This document shows, piece after piece, positions 8,519 through 17,774 of a DNA stretch of 53,545 bases (its first letter is position 1; each line of letters opens with the position of its first letter). This DNA is from Rhodospirillales bacterium (GTDB taxonomy: Bacteria > Pseudomonadota > Alphaproteobacteria > Rhodospirillales > Casp-alpha2), in the NCBI GenBank assembly GCA_021775095.1, contig JAJFII010000086.1, forward strand, positions 1 to 53,545, written 5' to 3'. The notes beneath the pieces are model-generated. The model was not told the origin of the DNA. It did no database searches and worked only from the letters and a program-made list of their open reading frames with translations. Position numbers and translations under genes: made by a program.

Positions 8519-11500
8519 GAATTGTTGCCGGTTCTCCTGGGTAAAATTTCGATAATTTCATCCGGCTGTTCGTCGGTAATCGGCTCTTCATCTAAGCCTC
8601 CGGTTGCCCGGCGATCGCGGCTATTTTCTTCAGGTGCCAGCAGATCAGGTTCAACCAGCTCCTGACCGTCGGTGTTGGGTTCAAGCAGATCGGGTTCGTT
8701 TAAAATATCTTCCGGTTTTTCTGGTGTTTCATCGGAGAACAATTGATCAGGTTCTTCGCCGGGCAGGGCCTCCAGGGTCGCGTCGACGGGTGAAGTTTGA
8801 TTTTCGTCAACGACCGGTTCACTGCCAAACAATTCATCTTCGGAAACGGCGGCGCCGGTCGGTCCAGATACCGGTGCCGCAGTTTCACCGGCGTTTTTTT
8901 CGACCTCGGACTGGGTTACGTCGACGATCCTTTTTAGACGCATCAGTTCGTGCGCGGAAACTTGCGGAAAAATTGACGGTGACGTTGTGAAATATAACAT
9001 CACAGCACCACGATTGGTGTCGGGAAATCCACCACGGGTATCATCGAATTTACGAATCTCAAGAACAGTTATGGCATTTGTTTTTTGATCCCGACTGCGC
9101 CAGGACAGGGTTGGATTGTCCTGTCTGGGTTGAGCCAAGGGCGCTATTGAACGTTTTAATATTTCCGTCGGCTCGCCGAAACGGTTTTGATAATAGGCAC
9201 TTATCTTTTCGAAATCAGAGGTTTGAAAAAGTGTATGCAACCGTGTGGCAACGGCCTGATCATATCGAACGATCGCCATGGATCCCGTATAAAGGATCGT
9301 CGTAATAATAAAAGATTGTCTTAAATCCTGTGGCCAATCGATGGGTTCAATGCAAAATAAAGTTGTCCCCCTGTTCTTTTTGACACATTCATTGTTTGGA
9401 TCTGTGCCGTCCCGGCCCGGCGGGAAAATATTATCCAAATGCACCGATTCACCCAATGTCAAGGTCACATCCGTTAGTGACGTACGTGTCAAAGCATCGG
9501 GTCGCCGATGCCCGGAAATCGGCGTATCGGATTTAGTCAGTTGGGTTATAGGCCAATAAGTTTTGGCATCCCCCTCGGATCTGGAAGCAACTTTGACACT
9601 GCCATCGGAGGCGTCGTGCGCCGTCGATAGTTTTTCATCCTGTTCAAGTAACAGGGATTCCCGCTCAAGGGCAATCGGATCCTTCGGCTGAAATAACTTG
9701 GTCAAGCGCCCAAAAAAAGTTTTCTGCTGGACCGCCGCCTGGTTTGCGTCAGGTTCACGTAGCGGGTCACCATAGGCTTTTTTCGCCATTTCCGACCGTT
9801 TGCCGTTGGAGGGTCTGACTGTCGCTTTTTGCCCTGCCGGGGCGTTGACGGTTTGTCCCTGTTGCTCATCCGGTTCTGCCGCTTCGGCAACAGCTGATTG
9901 CGCGAGTTGAATAACCAACGGAGCCTTATTCTCACCCACATTGACTTCCACCGTGGTCGTCCACGGGTTTGATCCTGTTTTATTTACCAATTCACCGCGC
10001 CCGGGGAAGGGATTCCCTCTGGAAACTTCAGCCTTCCAGCCATCGGTCTGATTGGTTTCCTCCTCATTAAATAATCCCGCCAGACGATCCAAAAATACCG
10101 GCTGCAGTGAACCTGGGTTTTGTTGTGGTTTGGTTTCGTCGTCCTGGTCAAAGGTTTCGAGATTTTCGATTTCCGGTGGCGGGCCCGGTTCAGTTACTTC
10201 GCGTGCATTGGGCGACTGAATATATTCCTGGCCCTGAAAATCGCGAACTTCCGGGCCTGGGGATTTTTGCTGATTTTGTGGACTGCCAAAAAACCCGACG
10301 ACCCGATCAAGAATTTCCGACTCTTTGGCAGGTTTCACGGCACCGTTTACCGAAGATTTGGTAACTGCCGTCGGTGTATCGGGCGTCGTTTCCATGACCG
10401 GTCCTGCGGTTTTATTACGCGATACCGGATCACGGTCGCCCCCGACGGGAAGGCCAAAGGGATCTTCACGCAATTGTTCCAGTTCGCGGATACCTTTGAG
10501 CCTTTCGGCAAACCGTTCCCTTGCCGTTTGCCTGCGTCTAATCTGATTTTCTGCACCCTCTGGCGGTTTGGCGACGGGTTCAGGCACCAACTGGCGCGAT
10601 TGCGATGGCACGGTTGGCCGCTTTTCCAGGGGATCTGCCAACGGATTCGCTGCCCGTTCCCTGCCTTGCTGGAGGATCGAATCGGTATCCACAACCACGT
10701 TCCGGGTTACCGCATCGCCCAAACGACGCAGACGGGCGCGCAGGGCATCGGATATGGGTGCCACTGTACCCTGACCTTCAATCGGTATCAGATCAGGTCC
10801 GGTTTCCGGGCCGGGTCGATCATCCAGAAACCCGTTGGCAGACTCCTCGCTGTCGTCGAGTCGTCCCAATACCCTATCGACCGCATCTTCGCCGCTGGCG
10901 GTTTCGCGCGTTGGAATTTCTACCGTCGGCAGGCCGAATTCATCTTCTGCGGGGCCATCCCCCAATAAATTTTTGATCCGATCCAGGGTCCGAGCCGAGG
11001 CCGACCCCCTGGGCTCCTGGGCAATATTTGGTTCGGGCCCGTCTGCCAGTTCGTCCAATCCCATGGCATCATTCACATCTGCTTCAGCCGCCATTTCCGG
11101 CAGGTCTGAGGGGTCGTCCAGTTCCGCTGGGCCGACTAGGTCATCAGAACTATCCAAGGTATCTGATAACCCATCCGAAATCGGATCATCGGCCCTTTCC
11201 GGCTCGGTAAGGGCCGGTGTATTCTTTGTGTTTGGTCGCGCGTCTCGGCTTTTTGTTGGTTGGGATTTCACTTTAGGGGTTGGCGCAGCCGCAATTTCAG
11301 GTTTGGGTTTAGGATTTGCAGCGTCATCAGATGTGACAAGATCAAACAGGGACCGGAAAAAGGAGCCCATTTGCCCTGTGGGATTGATGGCGGCATTTTT
11401 GTGTTTGGCAGGTTCCGGTGAATTTTCGACGAGTGTTTCTTCGGCCATCAAATCATCCAGCGCGTTGTCGTCCCCAGGCGCCGCATCTCCGAGGGCACGC

Positions 11501-12177
11501 GGTGAGTCTGTGGACGGTGCGCCCTTGGGCGCGTCACTGCTGGGCGCAACTACGCCTGGCGATGGTGCAACGGCGACCACTTGGCGGATCGGTTCGGCCC
11601 GTTGACGCGGCGAACCGGGTTTTCGCGGCGGCAACCCATAGCGGTTTTTTTTTGCCGCTTCCGCAAGGCCTTGGGGTTTGTTTTTTGCAGCGACAGGCTC
11701 CAGGATTTCCGTAACCCGAGTTGGCGAGTCCGACCGCGCCGGTGCCAGTTTTCGGGGTTTTGTTGTTGCGGGTTTGGCTTGCGCCTTAACGGGACCTGAG
11801 GGGTTGAGGGAGCGTTTTGTCGACGGTTTACGCAGTCGGTCCTTCGGCTCCGATGTTGCTGTTTTATTTAGTCGTTTAGCGGTATTTTTCGCACTGCGTT
11901 GCGACAGCAGATAGTGGGCAATGATAAAATGCCCCTTGTCGACGGCAATATCTGCTGCGGTTTTACCATTGGCGTTTTTGGCACCCAAGTCGGCACCCGC
12001 CGAAATCGCACCTTTAACGGCGTTCATGTCGTTCACGTCAACAGCCTGGAAAAGCCGTTGGGTGGCGGTCGTGTCCTGCGCGGTAACGGATACGGACCAA
12101 GCAACACTCAAGGCCAGCGCGAAGGCTGGTAGCCAAACTCCCATGAGTCGCGTCAACGTCGACCTAACCAGCGGCAT
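8515..12177 (-). CDS. large exported ankyrin-containing, mostly disordered protein
   Basis: A 1220-residue protein with a signal peptide or N-terminal anchor (MPLVRSTLTRLMGVWLPAFA, cleavage likely after a VTA-Q site). Two ankyrin-type repeats follow (NDMNAVKGAISAGADLGAKN and TAADIAVDKGHFIIAHYLL). After that come about 700 residues rich in Pro, Ala, Lys, Asp and Glu with no recognisable domain. A better-ordered part at roughly residues 850-1080 contains a cysteine pair (NNECVKKNRGTTLFCIEP) and is followed by an acidic tail. The ATG at 12177 is preferred over a TTG at 12189. I do not recognise the family. A periplasmic or envelope scaffold role is possible. It is a single gene with convergent overlap at its 3' end. 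Confidence 0.8.
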   Translation of the reverse strand: MPLVRSTLTRLMGVWLPAFALALSVAWSVSVTAQDTTATQRLFQAVDVNDMNAVKGAISAGADLGAKNANGKTAADIAVDKGHFIIAHYLLSQRSAKNTAKRLNKTATSEPKDRLRKPSTKRSLNPSGPVKAQAKPATTKPRKLAPARSDSPTRVTEILEPVAAKNKPQGLAEAAKKNRYGLPPRKPGSPRQRAEPIRQVVAVAPSPGVVAPSSDAPKGAPSTDSPRALGDAAPGDDNALDDLMAEETLVENSPEPAKHKNAAINPTGQMGSFFRSLFDLVTSDDAANPKPKPEIAAAPTPKVKSQPTKSRDARPNTKNTPALTEPERADDPISDGLSDTLDSSDDLVGPAELDDPSDLPEMAAEADVNDAMGLDELADGPEPNIAQEPRGSASARTLDRIKNLLGDGPAEDEFGLPTVEIPTRETASGEDAVDRVLGRLDDSEESANGFLDDRPGPETGPDLIPIEGQGTVAPISDALRARLRRLGDAVTRNVVVDTDSILQQGRERAANPLADPLEKRPTVPSQSRQLVPEPVAKPPEGAENQIRRRQTARERFAERLKGIRELEQLREDPFGLPVGGDRDPVSRNKTAGPVMETTPDTPTAVTKSSVNGAVKPAKESEILDRVVGFFGSPQNQQKSPGPEVRDFQGQEYIQSPNAREVTEPGPPPEIENLETFDQDDETKPQQNPGSLQPVFLDRLAGLFNEEETNQTDGWKAEVSRGNPFPGRGELVNKTGSNPWTTTVEVNVGENKAPLVIQLAQSAVAEAAEPDEQQGQTVNAPAGQKATVRPSNGKRSEMAKKAYGDPLREPDANQAAVQQKTFFGRLTKLFQPKDPIALERESLLLEQDEKLSTAHDASDGSVKVASRSEGDAKTYWPITQLTKSDTPISGHRRPDALTRTSLTDVTLTLGESVHLDNIFPPGRDGTDPNNECVKKNRGTTLFCIEPIDWPQDLRQSFIITTILYTGSMAIVRYDQAVATRLHTLFQTSDFEKISAYYQNRFGEPTEILKRSIAPLAQPRQDNPTLSWRSRDQKTNAITVLEIRKFDDTRGGFPDTNRGAVMLYFTTSPSIFPQVSAHELMRLKRIVDVTQSEVEKNAGETAAPVSGPTGAAVSEDELFGSEPVVDENQTSPVDATLEALPGEEPDQLFSDETPEKPEDILNEPDLLEPNTDGQELVEPDLLAPEENSRDRRATGGLDEEPITDEQPDEIIEILPRRTGNNS

Positions 12178-12692
12178 GGTCTCTCTCAATGTCTTTTTTG
12201 TCTTCGCGCCAATCCATTTAAAAGTCTACAATTTTTGTAATGGTTGAGACAGTCCGCAAACAACAGGGCCTGTTCCGGTCAATTATAGGCGGGTTCTATG
12301 GCGATTTTTAGGCGTTTTATTGCCGGCAACCGACTTCGACAATCTGCCCTGTATTTAAATATTATCGGTATATATTACTCTATATCAATATGTTATATTA
12401 TTTATTTAATTATAAAGATTAATAATATTACCGATCCTGGGAAGTGCTTATTTTGACGCCAACGGCAAACCGCCAGGCTCTCCTTATGGCACGACAATTT
12501 AACGCCGGTGCGGCGATAAAGGGCGATTTCTTCCGAATCGGACAGGTTGGGATCAAAGGTAAACCCGGTCCTCAAAGAAACTCAGGGATGCCCATCAGAG
12601 GATTTTAATCAGCTGCCTGCGGCGCTGGGTTACGGGAATAGGGGATGCCGGCATGGTGGTGCCAAGGCTTTACCACGAGGACGCAAAAGCGG
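12178..12692. other. 515-bp gap with AT-rich tract and a weak 57-codon frame
   Basis: An unusually AT-rich stretch runs about 12350-12432 (TATATTACTCTATATCAATA and similar), in contrast to the GC-richer flanks. A 57-codon minus-strand frame (12402-12575) begins at a TTG with no Shine-Dalgarno sequence. Its N-terminal half is protein-like (FDPNLSDSEEIALYRRTG) but it runs into the AT tract. I see no tRNA, SRP, RNase P or tmRNA signature on either strand. The tract may hold the promoter of the large exported protein. Confidence 0.4.
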
Positions 12693-14072
12693 TCACATTC
12701 GGGATTCCTGGGACCGAGCCGGAACCTGTTCCAACCAGTTGCCCAAGTCCGATTTGGCCCGGTCACTGACCACTTTTTTCCGATCCCGACCCCGGGGCCG
12801 CTGTTTTTTTGGCAGGTGGTCCGTATCCAGTGGCGGGAACAATCCAAAATTTACATTCATCGGTTGAAAGGTCTCGGCGTTTGCGCCGCCCGTGAGGTGC
12901 CCGAGGAGCGCACCAAGCGCCGTTGTCGAGGGCGGCAGGAGGGGTTTAATGCCGTGGCGTTCAGCTGCGGCAAACCGCCCGACCAGAAGGCCGACGGCGG
13001 CGCTTTCCACATATCCTTCACAGCCGGTAATCTGGCCTGCAAACCGCAGGCGCGGCTGGGCCCGCATGCGCAGGGTTTCGTCACACATCTTCGGGCTGTT
13101 TAAAAAAGTATTTCGATGCAATCCGCCGAGCCGGGCAAACTCGGCGTTTTCCAAACCAGGAATTTTCCGAAAGACCCGTTTTTGTTCGCCGTAGGTTAAT
13201 TTGGTCTGAAAACCAACCATATTGTACAAGCTGCCAAGGGCGTTGTCCTGGCGCAGTTGGACAACCCCGTGATTGCGGGTATTGGGGTCCTTTGGATTTG
13301 TCAGGCCAACCGGCTTTAAGGGTCCAAAAGCCAGGGTTTCGCGACCCCGTGCTGCCATGACCTCAATCGGCAAACAGCCTTCGAAATAAGGCGTGCTTTC
13401 TTCCCATTCCTTAAAATCGACCTTCTCGCCTTCCAGCAGATCATCAATGAACGTGTTATATTGCGCCGTCGACAGGGCACAATTGATGTAATCGGAACCG
13501 TCGCCCTTATCGTATCGAGACTGCATCCAGGCTTTTGAAAAATCTATGGAGTCTTTGTAGACAATGGGCGCAATCGCGTCAAAAAACGCCAGGGTATCTT
13601 CGCCACTGAGTTCGGCGATGGCGGCGGAAAGAGCCGGTGATGTCAACGGCCCGGTCGCAATGATGACATTGTCCCAATCGTGCGGTGGTAGCCCGGCGAC
13701 TTCCTGACGTTCGATGGTGACCAGGGGGTGGTTCATTAACCGTTGGCTAACCTCCAAACTGAAGCCGTCACGGTCGACGGCCAAGGCCGAACCGGCAGGC
13801 ACTTTGTGTTTGTCGGCGGAACTGAGAATAAGCGAATTGCACCGCCGCATTTCGTCATGTAACAATCCGACCGCATTGTACTCGTGGTCATCGGAACGCA
13901 GGGAATTGGAGCAGACAAGTTCCGCCAGATTATCCGTATGATGGGCGTCGGTTTTACGGACAGGCCGCATTTCATGCAAGATCACCGGCACACCCTGGTT
14001 GACCAACTGCCACGCCGCTTCCGACCCGGCAAGGCCACCACCAACAACATGAACCGGCTTTATAATTGTCAT
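12693..14072 (-). CDS. trmFO: TrmFO, folate/FAD-dependent tRNA m5U54 methyltransferase
   Basis: TrmFO makes 5-methyluridine at position 54 of the tRNA T-loop using methylenetetrahydrofolate and FADH2. The 459-residue protein starts with the FAD-binding motif [16 protein letters not shown] (residues 8-23). It continues with the family signatures [27 protein letters not shown] and the C-terminal [20 protein letters not shown] block. The ATG at 14072 fits homologue length. It is transcribed alone, divergently from the pentapeptide-repeat gene. Confidence 0.96.
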   Translation of the reverse strand: MTIIKPVHVVGGGLAGSEAAWQLVNQGVPVILHEMRPVRKTDAHHTDNLAELVCSNSLRSDDHEYNAVGLLHDEMRRCNSLILSSADKHKVPAGSALAVDRDGFSLEVSQRLMNHPLVTIERQEVAGLPPHDWDNVIIATGPLTSPALSAAIAELSGEDTLAFFDAIAPIVYKDSIDFSKAWMQSRYDKGDGSDYINCALSTAQYNTFIDDLLEGEKVDFKEWEESTPYFEGCLPIEVMAARGRETLAFGPLKPVGLTNPKDPNTRNHGVVQLRQDNALGSLYNMVGFQTKLTYGEQKRVFRKIPGLENAEFARLGGLHRNTFLNSPKMCDETLRMRAQPRLRFAGQITGCEGYVESAAVGLLVGRFAAAERHGIKPLLPPSTTALGALLGHLTGGANAETFQPMNVNFGLFPPLDTDHLPKKQRPRGRDRKKVVSDRAKSDLGNWLEQVPARSQESRM

Positions 14073-14220
14073 TATATTTATTTCCGAAATAAGGGGACGC
14101 GGGGCGGAACATAGTGACGACGGTTACATCCCGCAATGCAAAAAGCACCATAAGATAAGGATTGTATGGCAAAGGTATATTACCTATTTTTTGACCAGGG
14201 ACAAAACTTACGGGCCGATG

Positions 14221-15588
14221 ATGAATATCAACAAAACAAAACTCCCGGCTGAGGCCTGGACAAAAATATCGCAACAAGAGCTGGATCAAATCCTCGACAG
14301 CCATCTGGCGTTTGTCAAAAACGAACGCGGCGGCGCGCGGGCAAAATTAGGCATGCATGATCTGTCCTACCTCGATCTATCCGATCGGGACCTGTCGCGG
14401 GTCGACATGGTCGGCTCATTGCTGTGTTATTGTGATTTTCGGGCTTCCATTCTTGCGGACGCTAATTTATTTGCGGCCGATCTCAGATATGCCACCCTGC
14501 AAGGGGCCAACCTGGATCGCGCCGACCTGCGCGGCTCGTGCATGGCCGGCGCCAACTTAAGCGATGTCTCGATGATTGACGGGGATTTGCGCGACGGCGT
14601 GTTGTTAAAAACCGGTTCCATTGGTGGAGATATTCTGCCGGTCAATCATGACGACGCCAACGCCGGACTTGAGAAAGCCGTTATCAGGCGGGCCAACATG
14701 ACCAATGTCAAAGTCGCAGATTCGGTGATCGTGCAAACCGATATGACCGATTGCATCTTAAAGAACGCCAAATTTAACCGGGCCAATTTGTCCCTGTCGA
14801 ACCTGACGGGATGTAATTTGGAAGGCGCGGATTTCACCGATGCCGTGCTCAGCGGCGCGATTTTCCATGGGGCAATATTCACCAATACGATTTTGGATAA
14901 TGCCGATTTGTCCGGTGCCGACCTGATTGGCGCGATGTTTGACAACGTTGACCTGACCAAAGCCAAATTGGGCGACGCCAAACTGCCGATAAGCCTCGAT
15001 CAGCTGGATCAGTCCCTCCAGGAAATTTTGATTCAGCACCGTGACTGGGTAAAAAGCAACGGCAAGGAGGGGGCCCGGGCGGTTCTGTCGTCGATGGACC
15101 TGGCCCGGGTTGACTTAACCGGGGCCAACCTGGCGGCAGCCGATTTATCCTATTGCATTTTGAAGGGTGCCAAGATGCAAAAGACCGAATTTTTAATGGC
15201 GGATCTGTCATTCGCCGATTTGCGCGGTGCCGTTTTGGCACGGGCCGACTTACGCGGTGTCAAATTAAAACGGGCCAATATGACAAATGCAAATCTGGTT
15301 GGCGCTATTTTCAGTGAAGTCAATGTCTCCAATCGGGCGGGCGGTGGCGAATGGCGTGCCAGTCTGGATCGGGCGATCCTCAAAGGGGCCCTGTTAAACG
15401 GTGCCGTGCTGAAAAACGCCGATCTTGAGCGCGTCGATTTCACCAACGCGGACCTCCGCGACGTGAATTTTTACGGTTCCGTGCTCAGGGATTCTGATTT
15501 TACGGGTGCCGATACTCGCGGCGCAAATTTCGATAATACCGATACCCGTGGCTGTATCGGCCTGGAAAAAGATACTGAAGATGAATGA
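14221..15588 (+). CDS. pentapeptide-repeat protein with duplicated modules
   Basis: A 455-residue cytosolic right-handed beta-helix protein built from A(D/N)LXX repeats. Two modules can be seen. Each starts with a short helical cap containing LDQ, a His, a V-K segment and GARA (LDSHLAFVKNERGGARAKL near residue 22 and LIQHRDWVKSNGKEGARAVL near residue 275), followed by many pentapeptides. This indicates an internal duplication. Starts at ATG 14218 and TTG 14191 are also possible. Its stop codon overlaps the ATG of the CoA-transferase A gene (ATGA at 15585), so translation is coupled to an enzyme. Pentapeptide proteins elsewhere bind gyrase or act as scaffolds; the role here is unknown. Confidence 0.85.
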   Translation: MNINKTKLPAEAWTKISQQELDQILDSHLAFVKNERGGARAKLGMHDLSYLDLSDRDLSRVDMVGSLLCYCDFRASILADANLFAADLRYATLQGANLDRADLRGSCMAGANLSDVSMIDGDLRDGVLLKTGSIGGDILPVNHDDANAGLEKAVIRRANMTNVKVADSVIVQTDMTDCILKNAKFNRANLSLSNLTGCNLEGADFTDAVLSGAIFHGAIFTNTILDNADLSGADLIGAMFDNVDLTKAKLGDAKLPISLDQLDQSLQEILIQHRDWVKSNGKEGARAVLSSMDLARVDLTGANLAAADLSYCILKGAKMQKTEFLMADLSFADLRGAVLARADLRGVKLKRANMTNANLVGAIFSEVNVSNRAGGGEWRASLDRAILKGALLNGAVLKNADLERVDFTNADLRDVNFYGSVLRDSDFTGADTRGANFDNTDTRGCIGLEKDTEDE

Positions 15589-16451
15589 CCGCAGCCGACC
15601 AGTGGTTTGCGGACGTGTTGCCGATGCCTGCTAAAATCCGAAATCTCCCTGAACTTGCAGATTTGATCCCTGACGGGGCTCTGCTGGCCGTTCCGCCAGA
15701 GTATAGTTTTGTTCCCATGGCACTGGTCCATCAGCTCATCAGGCGCCGGGCCCGTCGGTTAAGACTGCTCTGCGTGCCGTTGGGAGGTCTCGCCGTAGAC
15801 CTGTTGATTGGTGCCGGATGTGTGGCGGAAATAGAAGCCGCCGCCGTCAGCCTTGGTGAAAACGGTCCGGCGCCGCAATTTACCCGGGCGGCCTTAACCG
15901 GCCGGGTAAAAATTGTTGATTCCACCTGCCCGGCCATCCACACAGCCCTGCAGGCTTCCGAAAAGGGCGTTCCGTTTATGCCCCTCGGCGGAATTATCGG
16001 TTCTGACATCGAAGCCCATCGGTCCGATTGGCGCATTGTCGACGATCCCCTGCAGCAGGGTAACGGACCGATTATCCTGATCCCCGCCATTCAACCGGAA
16101 TTTGCCATATTCCACAGTCCCCTGGCTGACAAAAACGGCAATGTCTGGGTTGGTCGTCGACGCGAGCTGGTGACCATGGCACACGCCGCCAAACGGACAT
16201 TGGTAACGGCAGAACGGATCTGTGATGAGGACTTGTTAGACAACGAACAAACGGCTGCCGGAACCTTACCAGCGCTTTATGTTTCGGGCCTGGCAGAAGT
16301 TAAAAACGGTGCCAAACCCCTGGGTTTGACCGGTTGTTATGAACGCGACAGTGCCGCCATTACCGTCTATGCCCACCAGGCCAGCACCGACGCCGGTTTT
16401 GCCGATTATCTGGCACCTATTCTGGCCGCCAGCCCCCCTGCCAGCCCATGA
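15585..16451 (+). CDS. CoA-transferase family, subunit A (GctA-like)
   Basis: A 288-residue class I CoA-transferase alpha-type subunit (GctA/IpdA-like). It opens with a ligand-binding Rossmann-like half, then VKIVDSTCPAIHTALQASEKGVPFMPLGG, and later FHSPLADKNGNVWVGRRREL. It resembles glutaconate CoA-transferase subunit A in layout. The GENG segment near residue 91 is retained. The start overlaps the upstream pentapeptide gene by ATGA, and the stop overlaps the B subunit start (16448) the same way. All three should form one translationally coupled operon. Acyl substrate unknown. Confidence 0.8.
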   Translation: MTAADQWFADVLPMPAKIRNLPELADLIPDGALLAVPPEYSFVPMALVHQLIRRRARRLRLLCVPLGGLAVDLLIGAGCVAEIEAAAVSLGENGPAPQFTRAALTGRVKIVDSTCPAIHTALQASEKGVPFMPLGGIIGSDIEAHRSDWRIVDDPLQQGNGPIILIPAIQPEFAIFHSPLADKNGNVWVGRRRELVTMAHAAKRTLVTAERICDEDLLDNEQTAAGTLPALYVSGLAEVKNGAKPLGLTGCYERDSAAITVYAHQASTDAGFADYLAPILAASPPASP

Positions 16452-17209
16452 CCTACAAACCCCAGGAGTTTTTGATTTCCGTCCTGACCAACCTGCTGAA
16501 CCAGCCGCACATCGGCCATGTGGCCGTTGGCGCCGCATCTCCCATCCCGGGTGCCGCCGCTCTGTTAGCCCAAAAACGCGGCGGCGACCGTTTGGCTGTA
16601 ACGATCATCCATGGCAATGCCCATAACGCTTTCACCGATGGCGGGCGTGAACTGTTTGATTGTGCCGGGCAGGGTCGAATTGACGCTTTTTTCCTGGGCG
16701 GCGTACAAATTGACGGGCAGGCCAATATCAATTTGTTGGGAACCGGTAATTACCCGTCACTGGAACGTCGATTTGCCGGATCTTTCGGTTCCGCATATAT
16801 GTATTTTGTCGTCCCCAATGTGATCCTGTTTCGGCCTGAACATTCGCGCCGGGTGTTTGTTGAAAAGGTCGATTTTATCAGCGCGCCTGGCCTCAGTGGG
16901 CCGGACGTCCAGCGACGGGGCGGGCCGAAGGCCCTGGTTACCGAGCTCTGTTTGATGTCGTTTGACGCGGTTGTTGGTAAATTTCGCCTTGAGTCGGTGC
17001 ATCCCGGCCACTCGGTCGAAGAAGTCCTCGATAATACCGGGTTTGCCTTCGATGTTCCCGAACAGGTACCGCAAACTGCCGCGCCATCTGAGGCGTTATT
17101 AAGGGATTTAAGATCTTTAATCGGGCCCGAGATCGCCAAAACCTACCCCGAATTTGCGGCCCAGGTGTTTGCCATTTCAGCGCCTGCAAAGGGGCCCGAA
17201 ATCATCTAA
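16448..17209 (+). CDS. CoA-transferase family, subunit B (GctB-like), catalytic Glu apparently absent
   Basis: A 253-residue beta-type subunit. Recognisable elements are the early GAASPIPGAAALLAQ segment, FFLGGVQIDGQANINLLGTG, RFAGSFGSA and the KVDFISAPGLSGPD region, all aligning with glutaconate CoA-transferase subunit B. In GctB the acyl-accepting glutamate lies in a VESG motif. The equivalent stretch here reads TIIHGNAHNAF, with no glutamate. That suggests either a hydrolase-type member, as described for IpdAB-like proteins, or a different catalytic residue. It ends 8 bp into the convergent soxG gene. Confidence 0.78.
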   Translation: MTYKPQEFLISVLTNLLNQPHIGHVAVGAASPIPGAAALLAQKRGGDRLAVTIIHGNAHNAFTDGGRELFDCAGQGRIDAFFLGGVQIDGQANINLLGTGNYPSLERRFAGSFGSAYMYFVVPNVILFRPEHSRRVFVEKVDFISAPGLSGPDVQRRGGPKALVTELCLMSFDAVVGKFRLESVHPGHSVEEVLDNTGFAFDVPEQVPQTAAPSEALLRDLRSLIGPEIAKTYPEFAAQVFAISAPAKGPEII

Positions 17210-17774
17210 CTTCGACGCCGTATTGCAGGCCACTTTCGAACAGCAGTTCCCACAGGGATAAGGCAAATCCCCGGGGCACAAACAACCGGTAGGATGGTTG
17301 CCTGCGCCACAGGGTTACCGCCACGTGGTGCAGGGCCGTGGACGCCACTGCGTTGGCTGGAAACGCCGCATCCCGCAGGTCTATCGGCAGAAAATGATTG
17401 AGCAATTCGGCCGCTTTTTCACCGCCGATGTTCAGGCAGGTTCGCGCATGTGACAGCTCGACAACACTGCCTTCGTCGGCTGTCAGAGTTGGCGGTATCG
17501 TCTCCAAAATCCAGTATTTCATGGGTTCTATGCGGATCGCACAGCCCCGTTTTCCAATCACGGCCTGCCCGGGGCCCGGGGTTGTTTCGGCACCAATGGC
17601 CGTCGCAATTTTGGCCTTTACTGCAGCCTCCGTATCCGTCCAAAAGGCAACTTGGTGGAGCGTCAGATTGGCGCTTTCGCCCAGTTCCAGACCCGGACCC
17701 TCCTGATTGCCATAAATGCCCGGATGGCGGGTACCCAAAAGGGCTGAAACCCGAAGTGGCGATGGGTTATCCAT
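17202..17774 (-). CDS. soxG: sarcosine oxidase gamma subunit (SoxG)
   Basis: The 190-residue gamma subunit of heterotetrameric sarcosine oxidase, a small GcvT-like structural subunit that stabilises the complex. Recognised by position (last gene of soxBDAG), length, and conserved segments such as LSHARTCLNIGGEKAAELLNH and FPANAVASTALHHVAVTLWR followed by SYRLFVPRGFALSLWELL. The start overlaps the end of soxA by 8 bp. It ends convergently with the CoA-transferase B gene. Confidence 0.9.
   Translation of the reverse strand: MDNPSPLRVSALLGTRHPGIYGNQEGPGLELGESANLTLHQVAFWTDTEAAVKAKIATAIGAETTPGPGQAVIGKRGCAIRIEPMKYWILETIPPTLTADEGSVVELSHARTCLNIGGEKAAELLNHFLPIDLRDAAFPANAVASTALHHVAVTLWRRQPSYRLFVPRGFALSLWELLFESGLQYGVEVR

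Noticed and set aside
12402-12575. 57-codon minus-strand frame in the AT-rich gap
   Set aside because: It has a TTG start without a Shine-Dalgarno sequence and a C-terminus made of low-complexity AT-rich codons. Noted only as part of the gap.
14400-15560. Apparent DNA tandem repeats
   Set aside because: These reflect the pentapeptide coding pattern; the DNA units are too divergent to be a true tandem repeat or CRISPR array.
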